Assembly: GCA_036653075.1 (NCBI GenBank)
Contig: JAVVUQ010000016.1
Location: forward strand, 1 to 23,784
Source: JAVVUQ01 sp036653075
GTDB lineage: Bacteria > Bacillota > Clostridia > Christensenellales > CAG-314
Length of the DNA: 23,784 nucleotides
Direction: 5' to 3'
Numbering within the stretch: the first letter of the stretch is position 1; each line of letters begins with the position of its first letter. Made by a program: the position numbers and the translations under genes. Of the stretch, positions 6,611 to 15,557 are shown one piece after another. The notes below the pieces were generated by a model. The model saw only the letters and a list, made by a program, of their open reading frames with translations, was not told the origin of the DNA and ran no database searches.

Positions 6611-7271
6611 ATCTGAATTAGATGTATTGAATAAATGTCGGTTGTTTAAAGGGTTATCAAATGATGAAATAACGAAAATTATGTTATGTATTGGTCTAAA
6701 CTTAAAAAGTTACGCTCATAACGAAATGATACTTAACGAAGGCGAACAAGCTATTGGTATTGGCGTGATTTTAAAAGGGGGCGTAAGCGTATATAATTAT
6801 GATTTAAACGGAAACCTCAATCTTATTTCCGACCTGAATAAAGGCGATATGTTCGCTGAATCAATCGTAGTTTTAAATATGCGTTATAGTCCAGTTACAA
6901 TTACCGCTAAAGATGAAACAGATGTGCGTTATTTAAATATTGATAAAATTATGAATCCTTGTGGCGATTTTCACCTTTCACATCGTAAAGTAATAAATAA
7001 TTTTATTGAATCATTAGCGGCAAAGAATTTAGCGTTACGGCATAAATTGGATATAATAGGGTTACGTAGCACAAAAGACAAGATTTTATTTTATTTAAGA
7101 GAATTGTCAAAACAACAAGATTCAAGTGAAGTGGTTTTACCATTTTCACAAACAGCGTTAGCCGATTATCTTTGCGTAGATAGAAGCGCAATGTGTAGAG
7201 AACTTACTAATATGAAAATTGATGGCACACTTAAAGTAAGAGGAAAAAATATTAAAATTTTGAAATTTTGA
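6603..7271 (+). CDS. Crp/Fnr-family transcriptional regulator
   Basis: About 222 residues with the Crp/Fnr plan. An N-terminal cyclic-nucleotide-binding-like beta barrel runs from LFKGLSNDEI through MILNEGEQAIGIGVILKGGVSVY and LNKGDMFAES, followed by a long dimer helix and a C-terminal winged helix (LPFSQTALADYLCVDRSAMCRELTNM, then the GTLKVRGKNIKI wing). The Arg-Ser pair that binds cAMP is not evident and there is no Fnr-type N-terminal cysteine cluster, so the effector is unknown. I prefer ATG at 6603 (GAGGA just upstream, eight-base overlap with the hydrolase) over the in-frame TTG at 6594. It may control its own unit or the sugar genes that follow; I could not identify a matching operator. 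Confidence 0.88.
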   Translation: MVKSELDVLNKCRLFKGLSNDEITKIMLCIGLNLKSYAHNEMILNEGEQAIGIGVILKGGVSVYNYDLNGNLNLISDLNKGDMFAESIVVLNMRYSPVTITAKDETDVRYLNIDKIMNPCGDFHLSHRKVINNFIESLAAKNLALRHKLDIIGLRSTKDKILFYLRELSKQQDSSEVVLPFSQTALADYLCVDRSAMCRELTNMKIDGTLKVRGKNIKILKF

Positions 7272-7387
7272 AATTGAAAATGTTGGGAATAATTAAAGAA
7301 TAAGCGAATTATAATTGTGTGATGTTTATAAAAAATTAATAAAAATTATTAAAGATACAAAAATACAAAAATATAAGGAAGTTTATT

Positions 7388-9043
7388 ATGGAATTAGCAA
7401 AAAAAAGCGGACTTAGCGCACGAAATAAGTGGTGTTACAGTTTAGGCGGAATTGGACGTGATATGACATATACGTTAGTTTCGGTGTTTTTCTTAACTTA
7501 CATTCAGTTTGGCGGTTTGGGATTGACGGTGGCTCAGTTTGCTGTAATTGGCGCTATTTTGATAGCCGAACGTGTTTGGGATGCGATTAATGACCCTGTT
7601 ATGGGACTTATTATTGAAAACACAAAGAGTAAGTTTGGCAAATTTAAACCTTGGATACTTTCAGGCGCTTTATTGACGGCTGGCGTATTAATCGCTATGT
7701 TTAACATTCGATTTACTGGTTGGAATTTTGTAGTGTTTTTTGCGGTTATCATATTTTTGTGGGAACTTACCTTTTCTATGAATGATATTTCCTATTGGGC
7801 GTTATTGCCAAATTTAACAAGTAATTCTGTTGAAAGAGATAAGGTTACCACTTTGGCGGTTGTATTTGCTGGAGTTGGCGCTTTTACGACAAGCGCTATT
7901 GTACCTATGGTGACTGTGGGCAATGCTGTGCAAGGTTACGCTATAAGCGCAATTGTTATAGCTACAATATTGGTTTTATGTCAATGTTTAACTGTATTTG
8001 GCGTAAAACAGCAAAAAAATCCAATAGAAACAGTAGGGGAAACTGTTTCATTAAAGAGAATGTTTAAAGTTATATTTAAAAACGACCAATTGCTTTGGGT
8101 AACTTTAGCGATGTTATTATATAATATCGGCAGCGGACTGTTAGTCGCTTTAGGTTATAACCTTGTTTATATGGAAGTTGCGTATAACGGAACGTTAGCT
8201 TTGATGTTTGTAGCTACTTTTGGAATATGCAATATTGGAACGCAATGTTTTTATAGTAAACTTGTTAATAAATTTGGACGTAAAAAATTATTAGCTATGA
8301 GTACGATAAGTATAGTTTTAGGATACACGCTATTATTTGTTATAGGTTTATTAGGCTATATAAATATTGTTACTCTATGCGTGTTCGGCATTTTTGTGTT
8401 TGTGGGACAAGCCATTTTTTATATGATTTTAACAGTAAATTTAACAAATACAATTGAATATAACGAAATGAATACAGGCGAAAGAAATGAAGCGGTTATT
8501 TTTTCGTTGCGTCCGTTTATGGCGAAGATGGGAAGCGCTTTACAGCAAGGCATAGTTGTCTTAGTTCTTACTGCTACGCTTATTGTATCTTTGACTAACC
8601 GAATTAGTTTGCTTGAAGAATTTCGCAATGTGTATGATAAATTGCCTATTAGTCAACAGAATATTTTGCAAGATTTTGTTCAAAAAGGAAATGAAAATTA
8701 TGATATTGAACAGTATAAAGATAACATTGAGCTTTACAATATAATGTATAAAATTATGGGATACGATAAACCAAAAGATGAACAAAAACCTGCTTTTGAC
8801 AGCTTTAAAGAAGTTAAATTTGAAAAAGGAACGGTGGATATTACTTTAGCAGCTGACGATACCTTTAATTCAGCCACTCCGACAATGCGATTTTGGCTAA
8901 GATTCGCCGTTTCTATTGTGCCAGCAGTGTTGATTATACTTGCATTTATTGTGCTTAGAAAAAAATATGTTATTGATGAACCTAAGTATGAAGAAATTTT
9001 AACCGCTATTGAAAAAAACAAAAATCTTAAAAATCGTAATTAA
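7388..9043 (+). CDS. GPH-family (MelB/LacS/XynB-like) sugar:cation symporter
   Basis: A 551-residue polytopic permease of the glycoside-pentoside-hexuronide:cation symporter family (MFS). Signatures are the N-terminal KWCYSLGGIGRDMTYTLVS, the cation/sugar motif AERVWDAINDPVMG (D65, D69) followed by SKFGKFKPWIL, and FSMNDISYWALLPNLT. Family members are usually about 450-500 residues. The excess is a mainly hydrophilic stretch at about residues 404-500 between the last helices, rich in Asp, Glu and Lys. A last helix (WLRFAVSIVPAVLIILAFIVL) follows. The SD AAGGAAG is at 7375-7381. The next gene is a cytoplasmic GH3 glycosidase 79 bases downstream, so the likely substrate is a beta-linked disaccharide or glycoside hydrolysed inside the cell. 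The exact sugar cannot be read from sequence. Confidence 0.9.
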   Translation: MELAKKSGLSARNKWCYSLGGIGRDMTYTLVSVFFLTYIQFGGLGLTVAQFAVIGAILIAERVWDAINDPVMGLIIENTKSKFGKFKPWILSGALLTAGVLIAMFNIRFTGWNFVVFFAVIIFLWELTFSMNDISYWALLPNLTSNSVERDKVTTLAVVFAGVGAFTTSAIVPMVTVGNAVQGYAISAIVIATILVLCQCLTVFGVKQQKNPIETVGETVSLKRMFKVIFKNDQLLWVTLAMLLYNIGSGLLVALGYNLVYMEVAYNGTLALMFVATFGICNIGTQCFYSKLVNKFGRKKLLAMSTISIVLGYTLLFVIGLLGYINIVTLCVFGIFVFVGQAIFYMILTVNLTNTIEYNEMNTGERNEAVIFSLRPFMAKMGSALQQGIVVLVLTATLIVSLTNRISLLEEFRNVYDKLPISQQNILQDFVQKGNENYDIEQYKDNIELYNIMYKIMGYDKPKDEQKPAFDSFKEVKFEKGTVDITLAADDTFNSATPTMRFWLRFAVSIVPAVLIILAFIVLRKKYVIDEPKYEEILTAIEKNKNLKNRN

Positions 9044-9122
9044 TTGCAAAGGATAGTAGAAAATAATAGGAAGTTATAGAAAATAATTGAAAAATATTAA
9101 ATTAAAATAATAAGGATTAAAT

Positions 9123-11543
9123 ATGGACAAAAATGATATAAGCAATATATCAATTAATGAAAAAGCTCAAGCCTGCGCAGGCGTAGATTGTTGGAGTACA
9201 AGGCAGATTGAAGGAATAAAGAGTATAAGAACTTCAGACGGACCGCACGGACTGCGCAAGCAACCCGTAGGTAATGAGAAAACGGATTTGGGAATAAATG
9301 ACAGTATTTTATCTACTTGTTTTCCGCCTGCGGCTTTGACTTCAGCAACCTTTAATAGACGGTATATGGCAGCTATGGGCGAAGCGATAGCGATTGAAGC
9401 GATAGCTTTAAACGTCGATGTTGTATTAGGGCCAGGGTTAAACATAAAGAGGACGCCTCTAAACGGCAGAAATTTCGAGTATGTTTCAGAAGATCCTTAT
9501 TTAGCGGCAGAATACGGCAAAGCTTTTGTACAAGGTATACAAAGTAAGGGAATCGGCGCTTGTATAAAGCATTTTGCTTGTAACAATCAAGAAAGTTATA
9601 GAATGATAATTGACGCTTGCGTGGATAAACGGGCGCTTAGAGAAATCTACTTATACGCATTTGAACAAATTATTAAATTTGAACAGCCTTATGCAATTAT
9701 GGCGAGTTACAATAGACTTAATGGCGAGTGGACGACACAAAACGCTGAACTTTTAACGGATATTTTACGTAAGGAATGGGGATATAAAGGCTTGGTCATG
9801 AGCGATTGGTCAGCGATAAATAATCGCGTATTAGCGTTAAAGGCAGGCTGCGATTTGGAAATGCCTTATTCTGGCGAAGCAAGAACAAGAGAAATTTTAC
9901 AAGCAGTAAAAAATAAAGAAAGCGGTATCAATGAAGCGTTAGACGCTTCAATTATGAAACTTAAAGAATTATCGCAAAAATGTCAACAACCGAAACCGAT
10001 TGGGTCTTTTGATAAAGATAAGCATCACGCCCTATGTAGAACAATTGCGCAAGAAGGTATGGTTTTATTAAAAAATGATGGAATATTACCCTTTAAAGCG
10101 ACAACTGAGTGCGTTGGCGTTATTGGCGAATTTGCTAAAATTCCACGTTATCAGGGAGGTGGCAGTAGCCACATCAATCCAACGGCAATTAGCGATTGTT
10201 ATAGCGAATTAATTAAACGTGGCGTAAATGTTGATTATGAACGAGGTTATGATATATACAGAGAAAAAGTAAAGGCAAGATTAATTAAAAGAGCAGTGGA
10301 TTTAGCTGGACGATGCAAAATTGTTTTACTTTTTGTTGGCCTTACAGATTTCGATGAATACGAAGGTATGGATAGAAAATCTACCGATTTATGTAAGTCG
10401 CAACTGATATTAATCGACGAGGTTTGCAAAGTTAACAAAAATGTCATTGTTGTATTATGCGGCGGGAGCGCAATAGCGTTACCGTGGATAGATAAAGCTC
10501 GGGCGTTACTATATACTTCCGTATCGGGACAAGCGGGCGCTGAAGCAACTGCGGATATTTTAATTGGAACGGTCAATCCTTCAGGTAAATTAACTGAAAC
10601 TTTTCCCCTTGTAGAGGATAATCCCTTCGCTAAACAAGAAGTTTTAGGGGGCAACAACGCAGTTTATTACAAAGAAAGTATCTATGTTGGTTATAGATAC
10701 TTCGATAAGTTGAACAAAAAAGTCGCTTTTCCCTTTGGCTTTGGTCTTTCATATACTACTTTTGAATTTAAAAATTTTGCCATTGCGTTAAATAAACGTA
10801 ACGCCACAGTTTCATTAACTATCAAAAATACTGGTAATTACAACGGAGCAGAAGTTGCTCAAGTGTATATCGGACACGAAACAACAGAATATTTTACTGC
10901 AAAAAAACAACTTAAAGGCTTCGAAAAGGTTTTCCTCAATTGCGGAGAATGTAAAAAAATTGAGATAAATTTAGATTTTGATGCGTTTAAACATTACGAT
11001 ACAATAAATGGCTGGCAAATAGACAATGGCATATATACAATTATGGTAGGCAATAGCTCTCAAAACATTATATTTACTAAAGATATTAGTATTATAAATG
11101 AAAATATATGCGATGATGTTTGTGATAACATTAAAAACACTGCAGAAACCAATATTTTTATAAATGATTATTTTGTTAATGGCGAAGTTGATTTTGAGAA
11201 ATTTAAAGCAATTTATGAAAAACCCTTACCGCCGTTAATGAAAAGCGAACAATTATTCGATGAAAATTCTGTTGGCGAAGACATAAAAAAGAAATGGTTG
11301 GGCAGATTAATGATGTTTGTGTCTAAATTGTTTGTTAATAAGGCAAATAAGGGAAATCAAAACAAAGCTGCGAGAGTGAATTTGATTAAAGGAATGGATA
11401 CAGTTCCGCTTCGTTGTTTAGCCGTTATGAGCGGTGGAATTTTAGATTATGGAAGTGTAAAACATTTGGTTTCGATATTAAATAAAAAAAATAGTATAAT
11501 TAAAGGCTTTATTGCCATTAAAAAGGAAAAAAAATACAAATGA
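9123..11543 (+). CDS. GH3 family beta-glycosidase, cytoplasmic
   Basis: An 806-residue glycoside hydrolase family 3 enzyme of the clostridial beta-glucosidase type, with no signal peptide. In order: a GH3 (beta/alpha)8 domain (RTSDGPHGLR with D39, KH at 149-150, and nucleophile D228 in GLVMSDWS), a GH3 C-terminal domain (MVLLKNDGILPF, GGGSSHINP, and acid/base candidate E414 in EYEGMDRKS), a fibronectin-III-like domain (FPFGFGLSYTTFEFKN, LKGFEKV), then about 120 extra C-terminal residues with PLRCLAVMSGGILDYG. All catalytic positions look intact. It releases non-reducing beta-linked sugars from glycosides brought in by the upstream symporter. The SD AAGGA is at 9112-9116. The stop overlaps the next start (ATGA). 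Confidence 0.93.
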   Translation: MDKNDISNISINEKAQACAGVDCWSTRQIEGIKSIRTSDGPHGLRKQPVGNEKTDLGINDSILSTCFPPAALTSATFNRRYMAAMGEAIAIEAIALNVDVVLGPGLNIKRTPLNGRNFEYVSEDPYLAAEYGKAFVQGIQSKGIGACIKHFACNNQESYRMIIDACVDKRALREIYLYAFEQIIKFEQPYAIMASYNRLNGEWTTQNAELLTDILRKEWGYKGLVMSDWSAINNRVLALKAGCDLEMPYSGEARTREILQAVKNKESGINEALDASIMKLKELSQKCQQPKPIGSFDKDKHHALCRTIAQEGMVLLKNDGILPFKATTECVGVIGEFAKIPRYQGGGSSHINPTAISDCYSELIKRGVNVDYERGYDIYREKVKARLIKRAVDLAGRCKIVLLFVGLTDFDEYEGMDRKSTDLCKSQLILIDEVCKVNKNVIVVLCGGSAIALPWIDKARALLYTSVSGQAGAEATADILIGTVNPSGKLTETFPLVEDNPFAKQEVLGGNNAVYYKESIYVGYRYFDKLNKKVAFPFGFGLSYTTFEFKNFAIALNKRNATVSLTIKNTGNYNGAEVAQVYIGHETTEYFTAKKQLKGFEKVFLNCGECKKIEINLDFDAFKHYDTINGWQIDNGIYTIMVGNSSQNIIFTKDISIINENICDDVCDNIKNTAETNIFINDYFVNGEVDFEKFKAIYEKPLPPLMKSEQLFDENSVGEDIKKKWLGRLMMFVSKLFVNKANKGNQNKAARVNLIKGMDTVPLRCLAVMSGGILDYGSVKHLVSILNKKNSIIKGFIAIKKEKKYK

Positions 11544-12742
11544 AGATAGAAACACAAACAAAAATAGAATATTTAACTCAAGATTTTCGGGCTGTCGCTA
11601 AATATGGCGATAAGACGATTATTGTCGATAACGCATTGCCTAATGAGATTGTCAATGTTTGCTTAACTGACCGTCGGGACGATACCTATTATGGTAATAT
11701 AACATCAGTGGGAAATCCGTCGTTACATCGAGTTGAGCCTCTTTGTCCGTTGTTTTATGAATGTGGTAATTGCGCATTGCAGTATGTTGCAAATAAACGT
11801 CAACTTACGTTAAAGAAAGAAGCGATTGAAGCGCTGATAGAGCAAGGCGGGTTACAAACGCATATTAACGCTACACAAGGACTTTTTTATCCATATAAAT
11901 ATAGAAATAGAATAACATTAAACTTTGGGCATAAAGGCGATAAAATTACCATCGGATACGCTAACAATAATGGCAAAGTTGTGGATATTTCCACTTGCGC
12001 AGTTTGCGAAAAATGGGTAGATAATCTAATTACTACCCTTAGAACCTTTTGCGGAAAGTTTAAAGTACGCAGTTTTAGCGACGATAGCGGTATGGGGTCA
12101 ATAAAATCAGTAACCGCTACTTGTGTTAAAAATAAACTTATGCTTATGCTTAATGTTGCGGATACACGTATTTTAGGCGGCGCTTGGCTTTATAAAGAAC
12201 TTGCGTTACAGTTTAAAGGCGGAGTGGCAATGTGGCTAAAAGTTGAGGGTGAACAAGCAAATTTAGTGGGTGGAGAACGTAAAATGTATGCGTCAATATG
12301 CGGTATAGACGTTTTGCTTGAACCGCAACTTAGACTGCCCGTTAATGAAAAATTATACGGAAAAATGTGCAACGAAATTGTTACAAAAATTAATACTAAT
12401 TTTACTGTCGTAATAAGCGAATTTAATTCCATTTTAGCTTCGCTTTTACAAAAAAGCGGCGTGGATATTTGCGAATATAAAAATGACAACGAACCTTTTT
12501 CCCCGAAATCTAAACCATCGTGCGCCATCGTAGAATCTCAATCTACTTTAAAAGAAAGCACTTTAGGATTGTTAGAACGTATGAAAACAAAAAATCTCTA
12601 TTGCATTATTTCTGATTGCGCTGAAATTTCACAAATGATAAAAAGTTTAATTAATATAGGCTATACTCCTATAAGTATAACGCCTTATGATATGCTTGCG
12701 CAAACAAAGAAAATAAGCGCGCTTATAGAATTTAAAAGATAA
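11540..12742 (+). CDS. RlmD/RumA-like protein with Fe-S motif but degenerate methyltransferase domain
   Basis: A 400-residue relative of RlmD/RumA/TrmA rRNA m5U methyltransferases. The front is well kept: a TRAM-like domain (residues 1-60), then the cluster C69-x5-C75-x2-C78 and C153 as expected for the [4Fe-4S] cluster, then YRNRITLNFG. The catalytic half is eroded. Where the family has FxQVN there is RLPVNEKLYGKM. The Asp-x-(Y/F)-C-G-x-G SAM-binding motif is absent. DPPR-x-G is replaced by VESQSTL, and the catalytic SCNP is ISDCAE. The tail GYTPISITPYDMLAQT still matches the family end. The reading frame is open throughout, so it is not a simple frameshift. It may be an RNA-binding Fe-S pseudoenzyme or a gene losing constraint. 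It is translationally coupled to the GH3 gene by ATGA. Confidence 0.78.
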   Translation: MKIETQTKIEYLTQDFRAVAKYGDKTIIVDNALPNEIVNVCLTDRRDDTYYGNITSVGNPSLHRVEPLCPLFYECGNCALQYVANKRQLTLKKEAIEALIEQGGLQTHINATQGLFYPYKYRNRITLNFGHKGDKITIGYANNNGKVVDISTCAVCEKWVDNLITTLRTFCGKFKVRSFSDDSGMGSIKSVTATCVKNKLMLMLNVADTRILGGAWLYKELALQFKGGVAMWLKVEGEQANLVGGERKMYASICGIDVLLEPQLRLPVNEKLYGKMCNEIVTKINTNFTVVISEFNSILASLLQKSGVDICEYKNDNEPFSPKSKPSCAIVESQSTLKESTLGLLERMKTKNLYCIISDCAEISQMIKSLINIGYTPISITPYDMLAQTKKISALIEFKR

Positions 12743-12745
12743 TAG

Positions 12746-12810
12746 TATAAAGTAAAACGATTATATAAAACAATTATATAAAAATATAAAGTAAAACGAT
12801 TATATAAAAT
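12746..12810. repeat. Direct repeat, 25 bp, two copies 39 bp apart
   Basis: TATAAAGTAAAACGATTATA plus TAAAA occurs at 12746-12770 and again from 12785, with a third partial TATAAAGTA after it. The sequence is low complexity and noncoding, and no function can be assigned. Confidence 0.55.
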
Positions 12811-12925
12811 ATAAAGTAGAATTTTAAAATATTATGTAATCATAAAAATTATTGTGATTAATTATTTATAAATTTTTAATGAACGTTTTTAAAGCATTAT
12901 GCAAAATATTAAATTTGGGAGTTTT

Positions 12926-12951
12926 GACTATATTGATTTTTCAATATAGCC
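12926..12951 (+). terminator. Hairpin, possible terminator of the sugar-uptake unit
   Basis: CTATATTGA (12928-12936), a TTTT loop and TCAATATAG (12941-12949) form a perfect 9-bp stem. Flanking bases extend it to 12 positions with one mismatch. It is followed by CCATTACTTTTAAT, a weak T tract, and lies about 185 bases after the RlmD-like stop. It could also be a protein-binding palindrome. Confidence 0.4.
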
Positions 12952-13043
12952 ATTACTTTTAATATAATTATATATTAATTTATATTTAAAAAATATAAAT
13001 GTGTTTAAGATGTGAAAAATTTGTATAATAGCTGTGAAATAAG

Positions 13044-13072
13044 TTGACAATAACAGCGAATAGTGATATAAT
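13044..13072 (+). promoter_or_regulatory. Perfect consensus promoter of the ABC operon
   Basis: TTGACA at 13044-13049, a 17-base spacer, then TATAAT at 13067-13072, with TG at 13064-13065 forming an extended -10. Both hexamers match consensus exactly, so strong transcription is expected unless repressed. The leader to the ATG at 13232 is about 150 nt. Confidence 0.88.
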
Positions 13073-13231
13073 GTGTAAGTATTAATATATTTAAGGTATT
13101 TAAAAGCTATATTGAAGTAGATATTATAGCGTATAAAGTGAATAAATGGTTTAGTGTTATTATAATTGTTAACAAAGATAGGGTTAAGTATTCAATAAAC
13201 GCAGTAAATCGTATTTGGATATGGAGTAAAG

Positions 13232-15394
13232 ATGGCAATAGTAATTGGTTTAGTAATAACTATGATAATAGCGACAACGCTAATTATCCTATCAAAAAAA
13301 TCAAAAGTATTAGTGACGGCGTTAAAGATAATTGGAGTAGCGGTATTTTTGTCATATGGATTTTTGATGTTTCAAAATAATGCAATTGATAGTATATCGG
13401 GCAATGTTGGAATTATTACTAATGGCAAATTGGTATTAGTGGTAATACTTAGGTGGTTGGCGGTAGTAGGTGTATTAGTATCAGCGGTAGTGATGTGGTT
13501 TAAGGTTAAGGCTTTAAAGAACATAATGGCGTTAATAATGCCGATAGTCGTAATACTTAATTGGATATTTTTTGATCTTAATATGATTGCGACGATAGGT
13601 ACGAATAAGTATGTATTGTTTAATCCTCGAGTAATAATATTTGTGATGCAATTTGCGTTTATGGGCGCATTAGCGGTTTATTATTTGTATGAAAAGATAA
13701 AGAACAAAGATTTTAAGGAAATGGGCAAGCAAATAAAGACATTAGTTATGCTGTTGCCTGCAATAATGTTATCGGTATTGCCGTTATATTTCTTTTCTGT
13801 ATTTTTTGGAAATTCAGGTAAAGAAGTAGTTGATTTTACGCCTCAGCACAGAGTGATGATATATATTGCTTGTTTAGCTCCGTTAATTATTACGGGAGTG
13901 TTTAAAAATAAAGATTATGATGTAAGAAAGAGTGTAGTGGTAATATTATCATTGGCGGGATTTGTGCAATATTTTTATACTTACACCTTTCAGTCATTTT
14001 TAAGTCCTACGGGTTTGCCATTTCATCTATGCAATACTGCAATTTTGCTTATGGTAATGGCGTACGTGTTTAATATGAAAGGCGTATTCTATTTTACCTA
14101 TTTTGTTAACGTAGTAGGCGCGCTTTTTGCTATTTTATTGCCAAACACTGGATCGAGCGATTTATTTAGTATTGGTTTAATACATTTTTGGTACAATCAC
14201 TGGTATGCGTTTTTCTTGCCTTTGCTTGGCATAACGCTTAAAATATACAAACGTCCCAATTTTAAAATGATTAGAGGCGCAATAGGCGTTTACACTATTT
14301 ATTTAGCGTTAATGATAGTATTAAACAGTTGGCTCAGCAATTATGATCCAAACGTAGACTATTTCTTTATAAACAAAAATTTTATAGTAGATAAAATTGA
14401 ATTTTTGCGACCGATTAAAGAAAAGTTTGTTTTATTTTTCACAATGAACGGATTGAGTTTTAAGATTTATTGGTTATACGATATATTTGTATATGTAGGA
14501 TATATAATATTTATTTTAATTACGTGGGCGATATATGCGTACACATATAAAGTGGCGGATCATTATACCGAAGCGGCAATTTTGCTTAAAGAAGATATTT
14601 TAGGTATCGCTGCGCTTAAAAAAGAAATGGGTAAAAGGAGTATTACAGAACCTATGGATAATAGCGGAATTGATATGATAAGAATAAAACATTTTTCGAA
14701 ACGATACGGACGAGGCGATAAATTTGCGGTTAAGGATTTTAATTTGGAAGTACACGCTGGCGAAGTCTTTGGATTTTTAGGACATAACGGCGCTGGAAAA
14801 TCCACAACTATAAAGAGTTTAGTAGGTATACAAAGCATAACTGAAGGTAGTATGGAAGTATGCGGTTATGATATTTCAAAACAGCCGCTTGAAGCAAAAA
14901 AGAAAATAGGTTACGTTTCGGATAACCACGCAGTTTACGAACATTTAACAGGTAGAGAATATATTGATTATATCGCTGATTTATACGAAGTTTCAGCTAA
15001 TGATAGGAATGAAAGAATACTTAAGTATGGAGAAATGTTTAAACTTACGGGAGATTTAGATAGAGAAATAAAAGGTTATTCACATGGTATGAAACAAAAG
15101 GTAATGGTAATTAGCGCTCTTATACACAATCCAAAAGTGTGGATTTTAGACGAGCCACTTACGGGATTAGATCCGACAAGCGCTTATCAAATAAAAGAAT
15201 GTATGAAAAATCACGCTAAAGAGGGTAATATAGTTTTCTTTTCTTCTCACGTTATCGAAGTTGTGGAGAAAGTTTGCGATAAAATAGCCATAATAAGTAA
15301 AGGCGAATTGAAAGGCGTATATGAATTGAGCGATTTAAAAACGCAGGGCATAAATTTAGAAGACTTATATATGTCCTTTGCAGATGTGGAATAA
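13232..15394 (+). CDS. YwaF/TMEM164-like membrane domain fused to an ABC transporter ATPase
   Basis: A 720-residue fusion. Residues 1 to about 445 are polytopic membrane sequence. Within it, about 205-440 resembles the stand-alone protein at 57-809: LPFHLC (H265, C267), a VGALFAILLP helix, H323 before AFFLPLLG, and a DYFFINKNF segment. Residues 1-200 add several more helices. Residues 481-720 are a complete ABC ATPase: Walker A GHNGAGKST (517-525), signature SHGMKQ (617-622), Walker B VWILDEP (D640, E641), D-loop GLDP and H-loop H673. The Q-loop position reads D564 (GYVSDN), a substitution I believe occurs in some ABC-2 ATPases. The usual ATPase is about 230-300 residues without membrane helices. 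The SD GGAG is at 13223-13226. The permease follows at 15558, so the ATPase probably drives it. Confidence 0.88.
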   Translation: MAIVIGLVITMIIATTLIILSKKSKVLVTALKIIGVAVFLSYGFLMFQNNAIDSISGNVGIITNGKLVLVVILRWLAVVGVLVSAVVMWFKVKALKNIMALIMPIVVILNWIFFDLNMIATIGTNKYVLFNPRVIIFVMQFAFMGALAVYYLYEKIKNKDFKEMGKQIKTLVMLLPAIMLSVLPLYFFSVFFGNSGKEVVDFTPQHRVMIYIACLAPLIITGVFKNKDYDVRKSVVVILSLAGFVQYFYTYTFQSFLSPTGLPFHLCNTAILLMVMAYVFNMKGVFYFTYFVNVVGALFAILLPNTGSSDLFSIGLIHFWYNHWYAFFLPLLGITLKIYKRPNFKMIRGAIGVYTIYLALMIVLNSWLSNYDPNVDYFFINKNFIVDKIEFLRPIKEKFVLFFTMNGLSFKIYWLYDIFVYVGYIIFILITWAIYAYTYKVADHYTEAAILLKEDILGIAALKKEMGKRSITEPMDNSGIDMIRIKHFSKRYGRGDKFAVKDFNLEVHAGEVFGFLGHNGAGKSTTIKSLVGIQSITEGSMEVCGYDISKQPLEAKKKIGYVSDNHAVYEHLTGREYIDYIADLYEVSANDRNERILKYGEMFKLTGDLDREIKGYSHGMKQKVMVISALIHNPKVWILDEPLTGLDPTSAYQIKECMKNHAKEGNIVFFSSHVIEVVEKVCDKIAIISKGELKGVYELSDLKTQGINLEDLYMSFADVE

Positions 15395-15557
15395 AAGAGC
15401 TTTAATATTATATTTTATTGCAAACACAATAATATCTATCAATGTTAATTATTATAATTACAATAAATAGATTAAGGTAATAACAACAAATAAAAAGTAT
15501 AATATAAGCGTAATACAGAAAAATTATTTGAATTAAATAAAAAATAGAAGGAATACG

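Larger units (their letters stand above)
12743..13043. other. AT-rich intergenic region
   Basis: About 300 bases separate the RlmD-like gene and the ABC-operon promoter. They contain a 25-bp direct repeat near 12746-12810 and a hairpin at 12926-12951. An open frame of 27 codons from about 12880 has no ribosome binding site and is not called. Confidence 0.5.

Noticed and set aside
11540..12742. Frameshifted pseudogene of RlmD
   Set aside because: The frame is open to a family-like C-terminus, so the missing motifs reflect substitution rather than a frameshift or truncation.
12880..12963. A 27-codon open frame in the gap before the ABC promoter
   Set aside because: No Shine-Dalgarno sequence, and it runs through the hairpin at 12926-12951.
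13138..13380. An 80-codon frame overlapping the start of the ABC fusion
   Set aside because: It starts with GTG without a ribosome binding site, overlaps the better supported gene at 13232 in another frame, and its composition looks like an out-of-frame reading.
15498..15503. Separate promoter for the ABC permease gene
   Set aside because: TATAAT is present but no acceptable -35 hexamer lies 16-18 bases upstream.
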